The position numbers and the translations under genes are program-made. Shown piece after piece: positions 9,667 through 20,552 of a stretch of DNA of 64,000 bases. Under the pieces are notes generated by a model that worked only from the letters and a program-made list of their open reading frames with translations, was not told the DNA's origin and made no database searches. Numbering within the stretch: the stretch's first letter is position 1; each line of letters opens with the position of its first letter. The stretch spans positions 3,844,001-3,908,000 of the forward strand of contig VNWV01000003.1 of NCBI GenBank assembly GCA_009801085.1. Direction: 5' to 3'. This DNA is from Lasiodiplodia sp. COLG20. Its lineage: Eukaryota > Ascomycota > Dothideomycetes > Botryosphaeriales > Botryosphaeriaceae.

Positions 9667-12600
9667 TTACCAAAAGAAGATACCGAGCATCACGGCTCCA
9701 GCCCCAACCTGGAAACCGCTTCCCTTGACAGCGCCGGCACCACCGGTACTCGAAGCGGCCGCCTCACCCGTCCTACTAGCGGACAAGGACACACTCGTGA
9801 TCCCATCTCCCGAGCTGGATGCCTTGGCACTGGTACTCCTCGTCGCACTCGCGCTCGTCTTCCCGCTGCTACTCCCGGTGGTAGCTCCCGCCGAGAAGGC
9901 TACCGTGCTCGATCCGAACACCACATCCCCGTCTCCATCCACGCTCACCACCTGGCCACCCGCCAGCGTCGCAACCTGTCCCTCGGTCAGGCTCGTCCCG
10001 CCCACGAAAACGGTGCCATCCGCGCTCGTCGCCGTAAACGTCTGTCCTCCCGCCGTGACCGTCGCGACCGAGTTGTCGTCTCCCGTAGCAGCAGCAGCAC
10101 CTCCAACCTCAACAGTCGAACTCCCGCCCACAACCACGCCATCCCCTCCAGGCGCCAAGCTGACCACCTCTCCATCCGCGAGCGTCGCGACCGGACTACC
10201 AGCGCTCAGCGTCTGCGAACCCACGACAACGACGCCATCCGCCACACTCGACGCCGTCACCATCTGCCCGTCGCCCACAGTGAACACCGCCACCCCATCA
10301 TCATCGCCCTCCTGATTCCCGGAAGAGCCACCAGTAGCGGTAGGCAGCGCAACAGTGCTACCACCTACGACGACCACTGCTGACGTCGCACCACCACTAC
10401 CACCCTCACCAACAGACACCGGCGTCCCCGCAATCGTCACCACCTCACCCGGCCTGACCGTCACGCCGCCCACGACCACGGCGCCCGGATCACCCGACGC
10501 GAACGACGCCGTCGCGCCACCGACGGTGAAGAGCGGAGCGGTAGCCGCGCCTGCGGCGGCGGCGGCGGCGGTAGCCGTCTGTCCCTGGACCTGGCCCGGA
10601 TCACCACCACCGCCACCGAGCGAAATCGTCGACGACCCGCCCGCAACCACGAAGCCGGACCCGACCGACACGGGCGTGCCGTCGCCCAGCACTGTCGTCG
10701 CGCCGGGCGCGAGGGTCACGCCGTCACTGCCGCCGCCGCTGCTACCAGCGGAGGTGTTGATGATGACGACACCGCCGCCGCCATTGTTGCTCCCGCCGTT
10801 GTTCGATCCTGCCGTGTTAGCGGGATCGCCGACGACGACGACGCCGCCGCCGAGGGTCACGGAGGAAGCTGGAGGAGCAGCGGCGCCGCCGTTGGAATCG
10901 TTCGGGTCCGCTGAGTTGGATTGCCCACCGCTGCCGCTGCCGCTGCCGCTGCCGCTGCCGTCGACGCCTGCGGTCGTGCCTGCAGGCGGGGAAGCTGGGT
11001 CGGTTTGTTGGCCTCCGGTGCCGGCTGTGGCTTGGGAGGCGATGGCGCTGATGATGCCGCCGAGGCCTGGGTCGCCGTTGTTGTTGTTGCTGTTGTTGTC
11101 ATTATTATTATCGTTGTTGTTATTGTTGTCATTGTTGTCGTTATTGTTGTTGTTATTGCCGTTATTGTTGTCATTGCTCGGAGCTGATGCTTGTCCACCT
11201 CCAGTGGCCTGGGAGACGATGGCGCTGATGACACCACCAAGGCCAGGGTCGTTTGTGGTGGCAGGCGGGTTGTTGTTGGTCTGAACCGGATCACCTCCGC
11301 TACCGGTCTCCTGCGGCGGAGAACCGCTCTGGCCGCCGTTGTTGCCGGCGTTGGTTGTGGGATCCGGGTTGCTGCCACCCGTGTTGGTCGGGTCGGGCGA
11401 GTCGGGCGACGACGCCGGGACGGCGGGAGGCTTGGTAGTCGCCGGGCCGTTGGCAGCAGATGTCGTCGGCACGAGGGCCATGGCGGGCGTCAGCGCGATG
11501 GGCGGGTCCCAGGTGCCGGCGAGGTCGAGCAGACAGGTGCTCCAGGCCGGGTCGAGCGAGCGGAGCTGCGGCGGCAGCAGCAGCGTCGGGCGGTAGGCCG
11601 ACTGGTAGATGATGGGGCACAGGCCGTCCTTGCCGGCCCACTGCTCGCCGTTGACGAAGTTGGGCCACTGCAGCGAGGCGTAGTCCTTTTCGTAGTACTC
11701 GCACGCGTTGCCCGCCTCCATGGCCTGGTACCACGGCGCCGACGCCACCGTCGCCATGTCGTCGAAGTTGAACGGGTAGCCGCCGTCGACGAAGTAGTAG
11801 TGGTAGCCGCGGTACGAGTACAGGTCTTGCGAGTTGATGGTGAGCATCACGTTCGAGTAGGCCTTGCCGACCTTCGAGTTGCATCCCGTCGACGCCGCAG
11901 ACACGACTGGGAAGGAGAGGTAGGCGTTGCCCTCGAAGAACGTGTACTCGCCCGATGTCGTATAGGGGCCTGTTCAGCTCCGTCAGCTTTCAAAGCATTG
12001 AATCGGGTCACAGTGTCGTGCATACCTGCCGTAGCCGTTGGATGAGAAGTGTTCGTTCCGTACGCACAGTTCGCCGCATCGTACGGGTTCGCAGACGTGA
12101 ACGGCGCCGTCGTCGGGCCAAAGGGACAGACGGTCTTGTTGGCGCCAGTCGCGCACATGTCGATCGTCGTGTTCTTCTTGTGAGGGAAGTAGATGAGCTC
12201 GACCTCGGGCGCAGAGATCCTGCACGCGCCGCATTTGCCCCATTCTGGCTTGTCATCGCACCCGTCAATCCATCCTGGATACGGCATCGAGTAGTTGCTC
12301 GCCGCGTCGTTGGCGTCGTAGTCTCGCCACAGCGCCTCACAGTCGGCTGCCGTGACATTGCACACCGGCGGCTTGACGTCGATCGTAAGTGTTGACGTGT
12401 AAACGGTCGACAACGACTCGGACGTCCAGGTAGCTACCGGCATGGGATCTCCCACCATGTACGTGACTTCTCCGTAGCCATACGTGTTACAAGCCGACGT
12501 TCGGGTCGACACCGTGTAGTTTGTTAACGTGACAGTCGACGTTTCGATGAAGCTGTAGCCGCTGTAGTATGGACTAGCATACGTAATCCACGATTCGTGT

Positions 12601-13156
12601 TCCAACAAACAGGCAGTGGCGTAGGATGCTCCTGAGCCAAGGTTAGAGTTCCAAGACTTCGCAAAGCATGTGTAGCTTAACTGTACGTACCCGATCCACT
12701 GCTTGGCAACGTTCCAAACGTCCCATTCGTGACATTTCCATTCAACGACGAGTTTCCGTTCAAAGTAGGGAACGGTGTGCTGCTCGACAAGAGACTAGAA
12801 CTCGCTGCAGGAGTACTAGTCCGAGAAGCAGCAGGCGTCGTGTCGTTTTGAGCCGTCACGGATGCGAAAGACGAACTGGCCGAAGAGTCTGAGGAGCTCG
12901 TGGCTCCAAGTCCGTTCAAAATCAAGCTCCCGAGTCCATCGCTCTGGGTTGTAGTGCTGTTCAGCAGCGCGCTAGAGCGACCCGCGGATGTGTCTCTGCG
13001 GTAATGGCGTTCTGGAATACGAAAGTCAGTACCGAGTACCTTCCTCAAGGATCGACCTGCGCAAGCGAAACGCGGGGGCAACTTACCAAAGCTTGCATCT
13101 GCTGTTGTTGCAAGAGCAACGACCAGGGCGGAAACGACCGGCAGTACCCCCGGCAT
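9667..13156 (-). CDS. Large secreted Ser/Gly-rich repeat protein, probably cell-wall or GPI-linked
   Basis: Four exons (introns 11970-12025, 12632-12690, 13012-13086) encode 1,099 residues. The first ~20 residues from MPGVLPVV are a signal peptide, followed by a possible kexin site (ERHYRRD). A Ser/Thr-rich stalk leads to a Cys-containing domain running across exons 3-4. It has conserved-looking segments NSKVGKAYSNVMLTINSQDL, YRGYHYYFVDGGYPFNFDD and GLCPIIYQSAYRPTLLLPP. This combination recurs in many ascomycete secreted proteins of unknown function. The C-terminal half is low complexity, with an Asn/Asp tract, two DPGLGG(V/I)ISAI copies, and several repeats built on V-x-V-G-G-x-T-x and DGVVVVGG blocks. 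The last ~20 residues are hydrophobic with little charge, which is compatible with a GPI signal. I started at ATG 13156 because the frame upstream opens only with TTG. Function is unknown; a structural or surface role is inferred. Confidence 0.8.
9885..10535 (-). repeat. Protein-coding Gly/Val beta-type repeats
   Basis: At least three degenerate copies of a roughly 60-residue unit in the preceding gene. They share the order GGQTFTA-like, DGVVVVGG-like, LAGGEVVSV-like and VVGGSSTV-like blocks. The units have diverged, so this is protein-level rather than clean nucleotide repetition. Confidence 0.7.
10927..10961. repeat. Hexanucleotide (GCCGCT)n microsatellite in coding sequence
   Basis: About five copies of gccgct. 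Read on the minus strand they encode alternating Gly-Ser in the secreted repeat protein. Length polymorphism between strains would be in frame. Confidence 0.85.
11075..11176. repeat. GTT/ATT/GTC triplet repeat encoding an Asn/Asp tract
   Basis: About 100 bp made almost only of gtt, att and gtc triplets. On the minus strand this reads as a near-pure Asn tract with interspersed Asp. It lies between the two DPGLGG(V/I)ISAI copies of the secreted repeat protein. Confidence 0.9.
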
Positions 13157-14494
13157 TTCCAACTGAACAACGCTTCCTCAAGACACAGTGAAAGAATGGC
13201 AGCCGGAGTTCGGGCGGCAGAAGGGGGAAAGGCTTGTTGTATGAAAACAAGCCGCTGACAGGAGAGAAAGCCAAGGTCTCGAACGGCACACTCGAGTCAC
13301 TTCATGGGGGCCAAAAGGCAAAAAAGCGCCGTGGTACCTGGCAAAAAAGCACACCGCTGGGCACGAACTCCATCGCCATTGGGGGGCCTGGCTGCTGAGT
13401 GGCCTGGCCTAAGAATTCCTCCCAATCACCGACTGAAGCTGCTGTGACAGCTTCCCTGTACGCGCGATCCTTCAGCCTCGCTTTCGGTCAAGTGCCGTCC
13501 AGCTGTTCCGCTCCACGGTAGCTCACTGTGTAATTTAATTGGCGCACGTTGCGGACGCCGCCCACCATCCTAGTATAAGAAATATGCAACCGGATCGCAC
13601 GTGCCGTTCGTCCTTGCTTCAGTTTGCTGCTTTTTGATATCCAACTGCAGCCGCATCTGACAGCCCCCAGGATTGGTGAACAGCCACGTTACACCCGTCC
13701 CTGTGTCTCAGAGTCATTTCCCGATAGTGAATCCAGGCACGGAATAGAGTGTAAGCACTAAGCTGGCATAATGGGTAAGGTGCCTTCGGGACATGCTTCT
13801 TTTGCTGGACTCGACGACGATCAGTATTGAGAGACCTCGGGATCTCCGACAAAGTAACCGAACCCTGTGACCCCAACAATTGGGAGATTGCCGAGTGTGC
13901 GATATTACGTCATGGGGTTAGCGCGATGATTTCGCTTGTGGAAGCTGAGCGGATAGTTAGAGGCGGACTGTTGAAGATAGTAGGATCAGAGACCGCTAGC
14001 TATTTTGAAATACAGCTATCATTGTCAACCCGTCAAATTCAGAGTCCGGTCCAGAAAGCACAAGACACTGTCGTTCGAGCGCGGCGTTTAGTTCACTCCG
14101 GATGACGATTTAGTATTTTTGCTTCCAGCGCGCGCCATCATCCGCGCCACGCGCCAGAACGATGAACTAACCCGCCATTTGTATGAACGGTGTTCACCCC
14201 TTTCTCCGATCTTTAGCCCATTCGCCGTCTCCGAAAGCGAGGGACAGAGACAAACGAACGAACCGTTGTCAGACGAACAAAGGGGGTATCTTTTTTTTGC
14301 ATCTTCGAAGAAAGTAAATCCCGCAAAGGAAGTTTGCAACAAGAGGCTCTAACCCAGCTCTTATGCTACCAGCAGTACGTTGTTGTCGTTTGTCTTCCTC
14401 CTCTGCAACGCCCACCGTTGACCCATGTCCCATCATAAACGATTACTCCGCCATAATCCCCGCCGATTCTCCACCTGACATCGTCGTGAAGAAT
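13157..14494. other. Intergenic region
   Basis: No supported gene in about 1.3 kb. It is the promoter side of the repeat protein. A gcacgtgc palindrome lies near 13597. Open frames are short and lack coding character. Confidence 0.45.
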
Positions 14495-15170
14495 TTAGAG
14501 GTTGGAGGGGTAGAGCATGACGCGGACGCTGGCGCCGAAGGACTTGGGGGGCAGGTTGGACCTGAACTGCGCGCGGACGGCACCGGAGTTGCCTGTAATT
14601 CCCATCTCAGTCAGCACATTGTTTTCCCAACCGCAACCATAGCTCCAAATATCCATCTTCAATGCCCATGTTTCCTTCTCAAATCGTTCCAATGCCGCGG
14701 GTTCGGGGAAAGTGCGTACCGTGCGGGCGGGTGACGGTGCCCCAGATAGCCCTGATCTTAGAGCCACGGATGTCCTTGTTGGAGCGGTAGACGAAGGCGA
14801 CCTTCTTGCCACAGTAGAAGCTAGAAAAAAACACCGTCTCAGCATATCATCCTCCTTGAATCATTCCCCACAACCATTTCTCTTCGCTCGGCGCGGGTGG
14901 GTAAGAGTTCCACGTACTTGGCCTCCTCGGTGGTCTGGACGCCCTCCAGCTTGAGGATGCTGGTGTTGGGGTGGGTGGTGCGCTTGCCACGGACGTAGCT
15001 CACATGCTTGCCCCTGTGGCCGGGTCATCAGTAACTCGATTTCGTGGGGTGGTCTCGGGCCTTCGCGTACTTGACGTAGACTGCAATTCTCCAAAGTCAG
15101 CGAGGGCGCGGCGGCGCGGCGGCGCAGCAGAACGGCAATACTCACGCCTGGAGGGTTGCGAGGAAGACAT
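14495..15170 (-). CDS. RPL33: 60S ribosomal protein eL33 (L35Ae family)
   Basis: Structural protein of the large ribosomal subunit. Five coding exons (introns 14593-14713 approximately, 14821-14917, 15014-15070, 15081-15145) give 109 residues, against 107 in yeast. The product starts [20 protein letters not shown] and ends [13 protein letters not shown], matching the family from end to end. It includes [20 protein letters not shown] and [20 protein letters not shown]. The second coding exon is only 10 nt (15071-15080). It is required to join codons for Arg-Leu-Tyr-Val-Lys in frame. Dense introns near the 5' end are usual for fungal ribosomal protein genes. Confidence 0.95.
15071..15080 (-). 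other. RPL33: 10-nt micro-exon of RPL33
   Basis: Flanked by a gcag acceptor and a gtacgc donor. It supplies the codons of LYVK between AGG-C and G-GGC. Skipping it would shift the frame. Confidence 0.85.
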
Positions 15171-15524
15171 CTTGAACGGAGTCGCTGCTGGTATTGCGTC
15201 GCGGGTACAGGTCGTGATATGCGCGGTCGGCTCGCCCGTCCAGAGTATAGGCCGATTGTGTGCATGGTGTCGCTTAGGGCTGGGATCATCGTTTTTCCGG
15301 CTCCTGCGTGGTTCCCCGATCGGGCGATCGCCGCTGGGTCCCGAGTTCACCCCGGAACTCAGTTTCAATGCTGCAAAGAATTTGAGATTTCTATATTACA
15401 CGAAAGCCTCCTCTTAGCTCCGAAGCCAGTTGGAAAGCTGGTCCCTTAACGCCATGCCGGTGTTCTAGAAATATACATCATACATGACGAGCAACCCGCT
15501 TAAGCTGCTTTGACTTTTTACACC
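15171..15524. other. Intergenic region between RPL33 and MPP alpha
   Basis: No supported gene. It holds the RPL33 promoter and the 3' flank of the downstream minus-strand peptidase gene. Confidence 0.4.
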
Positions 15525-17291
15525 TTACCTCCTGCCCAGTTTCCACCTCCCAATCCTTTCCTGGATTTCGTTCCACTCGAAGGCCCTCTTCTGCGACGGC
15601 GCCTCTCCGTCATAGAGTCCCTCCTGCAGTACCACAGTGGGGGCGCCGCTGCCACTGCCAGGGTTCTTAACCATGCCGCCAAACACCTCCCCAGCTACCC
15701 GACGCAGATCCTGGATCGTGACCTTCTCGATCTTCTCGCACATCTCCATGACACCGACCTTGCGGCCGTGCACCTGCACCTGCCTGCCCAGATCCTCCAA
15801 CTCCACCATGCGGCTCTCCAAGTTCATGAGCAGCGACGACCGAAGCTGGTTCTTGGCGCGCTGGACCTCGCCCGGCTTGAGAGCATGGAAACCTGTAGAC
15901 GCCGAGAGGGAAGCAAGCTCGCGGCACATAACCTCGAGCATGTTGCCGATGCTGCGAGGCTCGCAGGAGGCGCTGATGCCAAAGAGTCCGGAGTCCGTGT
16001 AAGAGTGGTTGAAAGCGGTGCACGACTCAACCCAGCCATACTGGTTCAGCACGTTGGTATAGAGGCGGGAATACATGCCTTTTCCAGGGCCACCGGCGGA
16101 GAAAGAGCCACCACCACCCAGAAGAGTCTGCAGAGTTGCCAGCGCGTAGATGTCGTCGGAACCGATGCCGGGGGTCTCGAAGGCAAGGTTGATGTGCGAG
16201 AGGCGCGGCAGTGCCGGGTTTGGGGGTGGCGGCATGTGAGGTAGTGAGAGGAAGCCGCCCGTGTAATGAGAGGGGCGGGTGAGCTCGGGCTCAGGGAAAA
16301 CGAGGGTCGAGTCGGCGTGCTGTGCGGAGTGCTGGGCTGAAGTGGAGAGGTTCTTGAAGAAAGGAATCTTCCCAAACAGCTTGGACGAATCTTGCGAGTT
16401 TGTAGCACCGTATGCAACATTCGACGGCGTAGAGGTGTGACCCTCTGTAGTAGCGTCGGTGTTGAGCGTTGCATGGCCGCCAACTTGAGAGAGCAACGGC
16501 TCCTTGCTCATATCGCCAAAGTACTGCTCAGAGAGCTTGACCGCTTCCTCGTGGTTGACACCAGCGAACGCAACGACAATCCTTTCCGGTCGGAAAAAGG
16601 CCCTGCGGTATGCCTCCACCACGTTCCTATCGATCTCATTTAGTCTTTCCTCGGGGCAAAGCAGCGGGTTGCCCAGTGTGTTGTCCTTGTAGGCCGCCAT
16701 GTGCACCAGCTCCGGGAGGATAAGCTCGGGTTTGCTCCAGATCTCGCTAATTTCATATGCCGCCGTATCCAGTTGCAGGTCAACCTCCTCTTGCGTGATC
16801 AACGGGTCGCGGATGGTCTCAGCAAGCAGGCCAACACAGTCTTCAACTCTGCTGTTGAAAGTTGCCGACTGATACATCAAGCTTTCCCGGCTCGAAGCAC
16901 ACTGGATGTTACCGCCAAGCGATTCCAACATCTCCAGCATTTGATCGGATGTCCTCTTTGTAGTAGACTTGAAAGCTAGCCGATCGATGATGTGCGACAC
17001 GCCGCGGAGTTCGGGAGTTTCGTAGCGGGAGCCGGCATCGACGTAGACGCCAATTCCAGAGAAATGGCCGGGGAGGGCCTCGGTTGCGACGCGGATGCCA
17101 TTAGGGAGAGTGGTGATCTGGTCTAGCTCGACAGGATCCTGCAAATGTCAGTACGTCAAACTTCTAGACGTAGCCTGAGCTCATACCTTCTCTTCTGCCC
17201 GGACACTGGCGAACCGCCTGACCGGAAGGTGCGCCCGCGGCGCCGCACGCTGTAGTGCTTGCGATGCTAGCCTTGATCTTGTTCGCAACAT
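15525..17291 (-). CDS. MAS2: Mitochondrial processing peptidase alpha subunit
   Basis: Two exons (intron 17139-17186) encode 572 residues. Exon 1 starts MLRTRSRLASQALQRAAPRA, an Arg/Ala-rich, acid-free mitochondrial presequence. The body is an M16-family subunit, TTLPNGIRVATEALPGHFSG onward. The zinc motif of the catalytic beta subunit is replaced by HIIDRLAFK, as expected for alpha. The glycine-rich substrate-binding loop LLGGGGSFSAGGPGKGMYSR is intact. The protein works in the matrix with Mas1 to cleave presequences from imported proteins. It is essential in yeast. A low-complexity insert around the SQDSSKLFGKIPFF segment lies between the two M16 halves. Confidence 0.94.
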
Positions 17292-17945
17292 GGCGCGAAA
17301 GTGTGGATGGTGGGGATGGATGCAAGCGCGAGCCTGGTGATGGCGATCGGATGGATTTCTTGACGCTCGACCCGCGGTCTCGGCAATGACGTTAGTCAGC
17401 TGCCGTTCAGCCCTACCTATGCAATGTAAACGTCCGCTTTAGGGCCCATCGATTCATTCTAGGTAATTTCGACTTCTCATTCGAAGAGAAAAATGTGCTA
17501 AAGAAGGGAGGCGTGTCTGCAATGCCCTATATTCCCTCAAACCCGTCCATACTCCTCATCCAGTTTCACAAAGAACGACCACTCTCCATAAAGTTATGTT
17601 CAGGCCGTTCAATCGGCTCATTGTTTATTATTCCTAACCCTAGCAACGACCGCGTGTATACTACTTTTGGCATGTGCAGCTATGCAACTCGCTCTACGAG
17701 AACTCAATTGCCCAATGCTCTGAGCGGGTCGTGATGACGGTCAGGACGCCCGGGGTTATTACAAGGCCCCGTATGCGAATGGAAATGAAACTTAGGAAAA
17801 GGAAATATAGGATAACCAGAAAGTCCAAAATGCAAACCTTTGCGTATCATGCTGCCACCCGTGATATCAACAACAAAAAAAAAACGCCTCGCTCGCCTTC
17901 CCCGCCACAACGATCCAGGTATCAATGAAAAATAATGCAAAGAAA
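17292..17945. other. Intergenic region
   Basis: No supported gene. It is the promoter side of the MPP alpha gene and the 3' flank of the FHA-RING gene. Confidence 0.4.
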
Positions 17946-19879
17946 TTACGCCGCATCAGGCGATGGACTGTTGCTGACCCTATTTTCAACGCTATCAGTC
18001 AGAGCATCTTCAGAAGTACCCCGACGGTCGCTGCCGCCAGCGCCATCCAAAACGAAAGGGCCGGCGTTGTTCCGCGGGGTCATGGGACACTCTGGGCCGG
18101 GGACAGGCGGAGTAGGGCTTAATGCGTACTGATTAGACGGAGCTGGTGCAGCCAGATTTGCGCTCTCTCCAAAAGGTGTTGTGGCCGACGATCCACTAGA
18201 CCCAGTCACCGTGATGGGAACAGGCTCCACATTGGCTGATGGAGACGTAACTGACTCTGCCAGAGAATCATCGTCAGGAGGTGTGTGAAGACCCGTGTCA
18301 GATGATTGCTCCTGGTCTGAAGGCGGGCCGATATCCCCAGTCAGAGAGACGCCGGCCATGCCAGCAGACAGATCCTCCTCTTCAATCCTTGCGTCGCCTA
18401 TTGAGGCTGCAAGTGCCTCGCTGCCGCTGTTCAATCCGCTTTGAATTGAGGCAGTGGCACGTGGCGTACTAGTACCATCAGTTTCGGTTTCCGCATTTCT
18501 CGGGGTGCCGTTAATGATCGGGTTCGTGGCAGTTGCGCGCTTCTCTTCGAATTTTTCTTCGAGCACGTCATCTAAATCGTCATCCCAGTCTTCGGGTTCG
18601 CTGACATCCGCTTCCAGATCGTTTACCATACGACAGTTCGGGCACATGAACTGCGGGTAGGTCGGGCCGTTGATGATTCTCGCAATGCATTTATAATGCC
18701 AGACATGAGAGCAAGGCGCAACGAAGAGGGCCTGGCAGGGACGAATTGACATGAGGCAAATGCTGCAGTCAGTCGAGTGAAGACTGGAAGAGTCCGAGTC
18801 TTTGGACTTGGCGCCTTGGGCGAGGTCACGCAAGCGCTTGTGCGTGGATTTGCTGTTGATGTTAGGCATATCCAAGCACGGGGCTCGACTTTTCAATGGA
18901 CTTACTTGAAGTTGTTCAGCGCCTTCTGCCAGTTGCGATTGCACTCAATGCGAATCTTAACACAACGGAAAATCATCTCTTCGCCACCTCTAAAGTCAAT
19001 TCCAAGCTGGACAACATCACCGTCCCCAACCTTGTAGGGTTTGCTCTCCACACCAGGCTGAGAGAGCCTGATGTGGTTGAGGAAGGTTCCGGAGCTTGAC
19101 TTAACATCCTTAATCCACCATTGGCCGTCCTTGCACCAGAATTCGCAGTGCCTGCGGGACACTACTTTTGACTTGAACCCAACAGGAGCGGACGACGGAA
19201 GATTGGGAGGGAGGTCGTTCGGGATGTTATCCTTTTCAGAGTAGCGGCCAACACGTATGACGCAATCCTCGCTTGGCAGCGTCCTTGAAATGGGCGGGAA
19301 TTGCAAACTTGGGCGCGAGGCTCTGGGGTCTTCATGCGGAATAAAACGTATGGATGGTAGCTGCTTGTGGGGTGTGGAGGCTTCGGTCACCGCATCGGAG
19401 CCATGGTGGGAGACGCCCAAGGAGGGAGCGGCTGATTCAGCGCGAGTGCGAGTCATTGATGCGGGCCGTGGCGATGTAGCGGAGGTGGTGGAAGGTTCTG
19501 CAGAGGATGCGACACGGGACAGGCCACTTCGTCCCACGACGGTGGGTACCCAGCCGCTTGTGGCACCCGGAGCGTCGGCGGCGGCGTTGACGGGGGCGTG
19601 GCGGGAGTGTGAGGGCAGGTCGGCGCTCGGGGTAGTGTCGGTGCTGGAGGAGGAGAGCGAAGTGTTCGCGCTCGGGGTCGATCGCGTGCGGACGAGCGAA
19701 GGGCGTCGAATGTGGCCGCTGCTTCCCGCGGAAGATCGATCGCTCGAGGAGTGGAGGTGGGTGTAGCTGCGCAGATAGCTGAGCCCACGGAGTCTGCCCG
19801 TGCGGGTCGGAGAAGTGGGCGAGGCGGGCGAGGTGGTGGTCGAGAGCGTCGGGGCGGAGGGAGCGGGAGTTGTGAACAT
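17946..19879 (-). CDS. FHA-RING ubiquitin ligase, Dma1/CHFR-like
   Basis: Two exons (intron 18853-18905) encode 626 residues. The first ~200 residues are Ser/Thr/Pro-rich and disordered. An FHA phosphothreonine-binding domain follows at about 205-315, with IRVGRYSE, the SRRHCEFW core and VKSSSGTFLNHIRLS. A RING-H2 domain at about 353-400 has CSIC, CSHVWHYKC and CPNC. FHA followed by RING is the architecture of yeast Dma1/Dma2 and S. pombe Dma1. Those are E3 ligases of the spindle-position and septation checkpoint that dampen SIN/MEN signalling. The C-terminus is acidic and then Ser/Pro-rich. The start at 19879 is the first ATG in the open frame. A gene for another septation-network component, Cdc14, lies about 4 kb away, which may be chance. 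Confidence 0.9.
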
Positions 19880-20552
19880 GGTCTGGCGCGCAGAGCCGAC
19901 TGCTGACGAGCACTCGGGGGTGAAGATGAGGTGCGAGGCTTCGCAGACCTCAAATCTCTCAGCGTCGGCGGCGGAGACGTCGAGACGAGAGCGGAGCGGG
20001 CGTGCCAGGATGAGGTGAATGCGCGAGCAGGGATGCCGCTAGGATCACTGCCCCGGGAACCAGCGCGTCAGCAGGCTGGCAACCGGCGAGGCCTGACAAC
20101 GCAGTCGGGCGCAGATGCGACGATGGGATCAGCGGCGACCAGAGGTGAGCGAGGCGCAGAACTCCCCGGTTTGGGTGCTTGCCGCTGGAGGAGGAATGCG
20201 GGCCAGACGCACCCGGTCGTCGGGCCTGCTGCGGGTTGAAGCCGGACGCCGGCCGCGGCCAAGCCGTCGGTCGCTTCTTGCTGCGGCGCCCAATTACACC
20301 AAAAATATTTCCATCCACGCCAGCGTCCTCGCTGCGGCCGTATAAAGGGGCTTCCCGCGCTCAGACGCCGCGCAGAGCCGCACGCCTGAAAGCACGGAGG
20401 AGAATAGCGGATCGCATATTGGTCACGTGACCTCCGGCCGGGCCTCCCTAGGCGCCGCCATGAACGCCTGGGGAGACGAGCGGAGAACTTAACGCCAACG
20501 CCCCCAAACTGCCGTTGCACGCTGGTGATGTCACCGCTACCTCCGCCACTCC
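19880..20552. other. Divergent promoter region, Dma1-like / MoxR-like genes
   Basis: No supported gene. It is a shared 670-bp upstream region for two divergent genes, GC-rich, with a central E-box palindrome described separately. Confidence 0.5.
20421..20432. promoter_or_regulatory. E-box palindrome ggtcacgtgacc
   Basis: A perfect 12-bp palindrome around CACGTG, the bHLH/Cbf1-type core. It lies about 120 bp upstream of the plus-strand ATG at 20553 and about 540 bp from the Dma1-like ATG. It could bind a dimeric bHLH factor; the function is inferred from sequence only. Confidence 0.45.

Noticed and set aside
10355..11284. 309-codon plus-strand frame rich in Pro/Leu/Ser
   Set aside because: Antisense reading of the repeat protein's microsatellites. 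It has no Met-initiated conserved domain and the leucine tract is the complement of the Asn tract.
15525..17291. Loss of the zinc motif as evidence of an inactive enzyme
   Set aside because: HIIDRLAFK in place of HxxEH is normal for the alpha subunit, which is non-catalytic.
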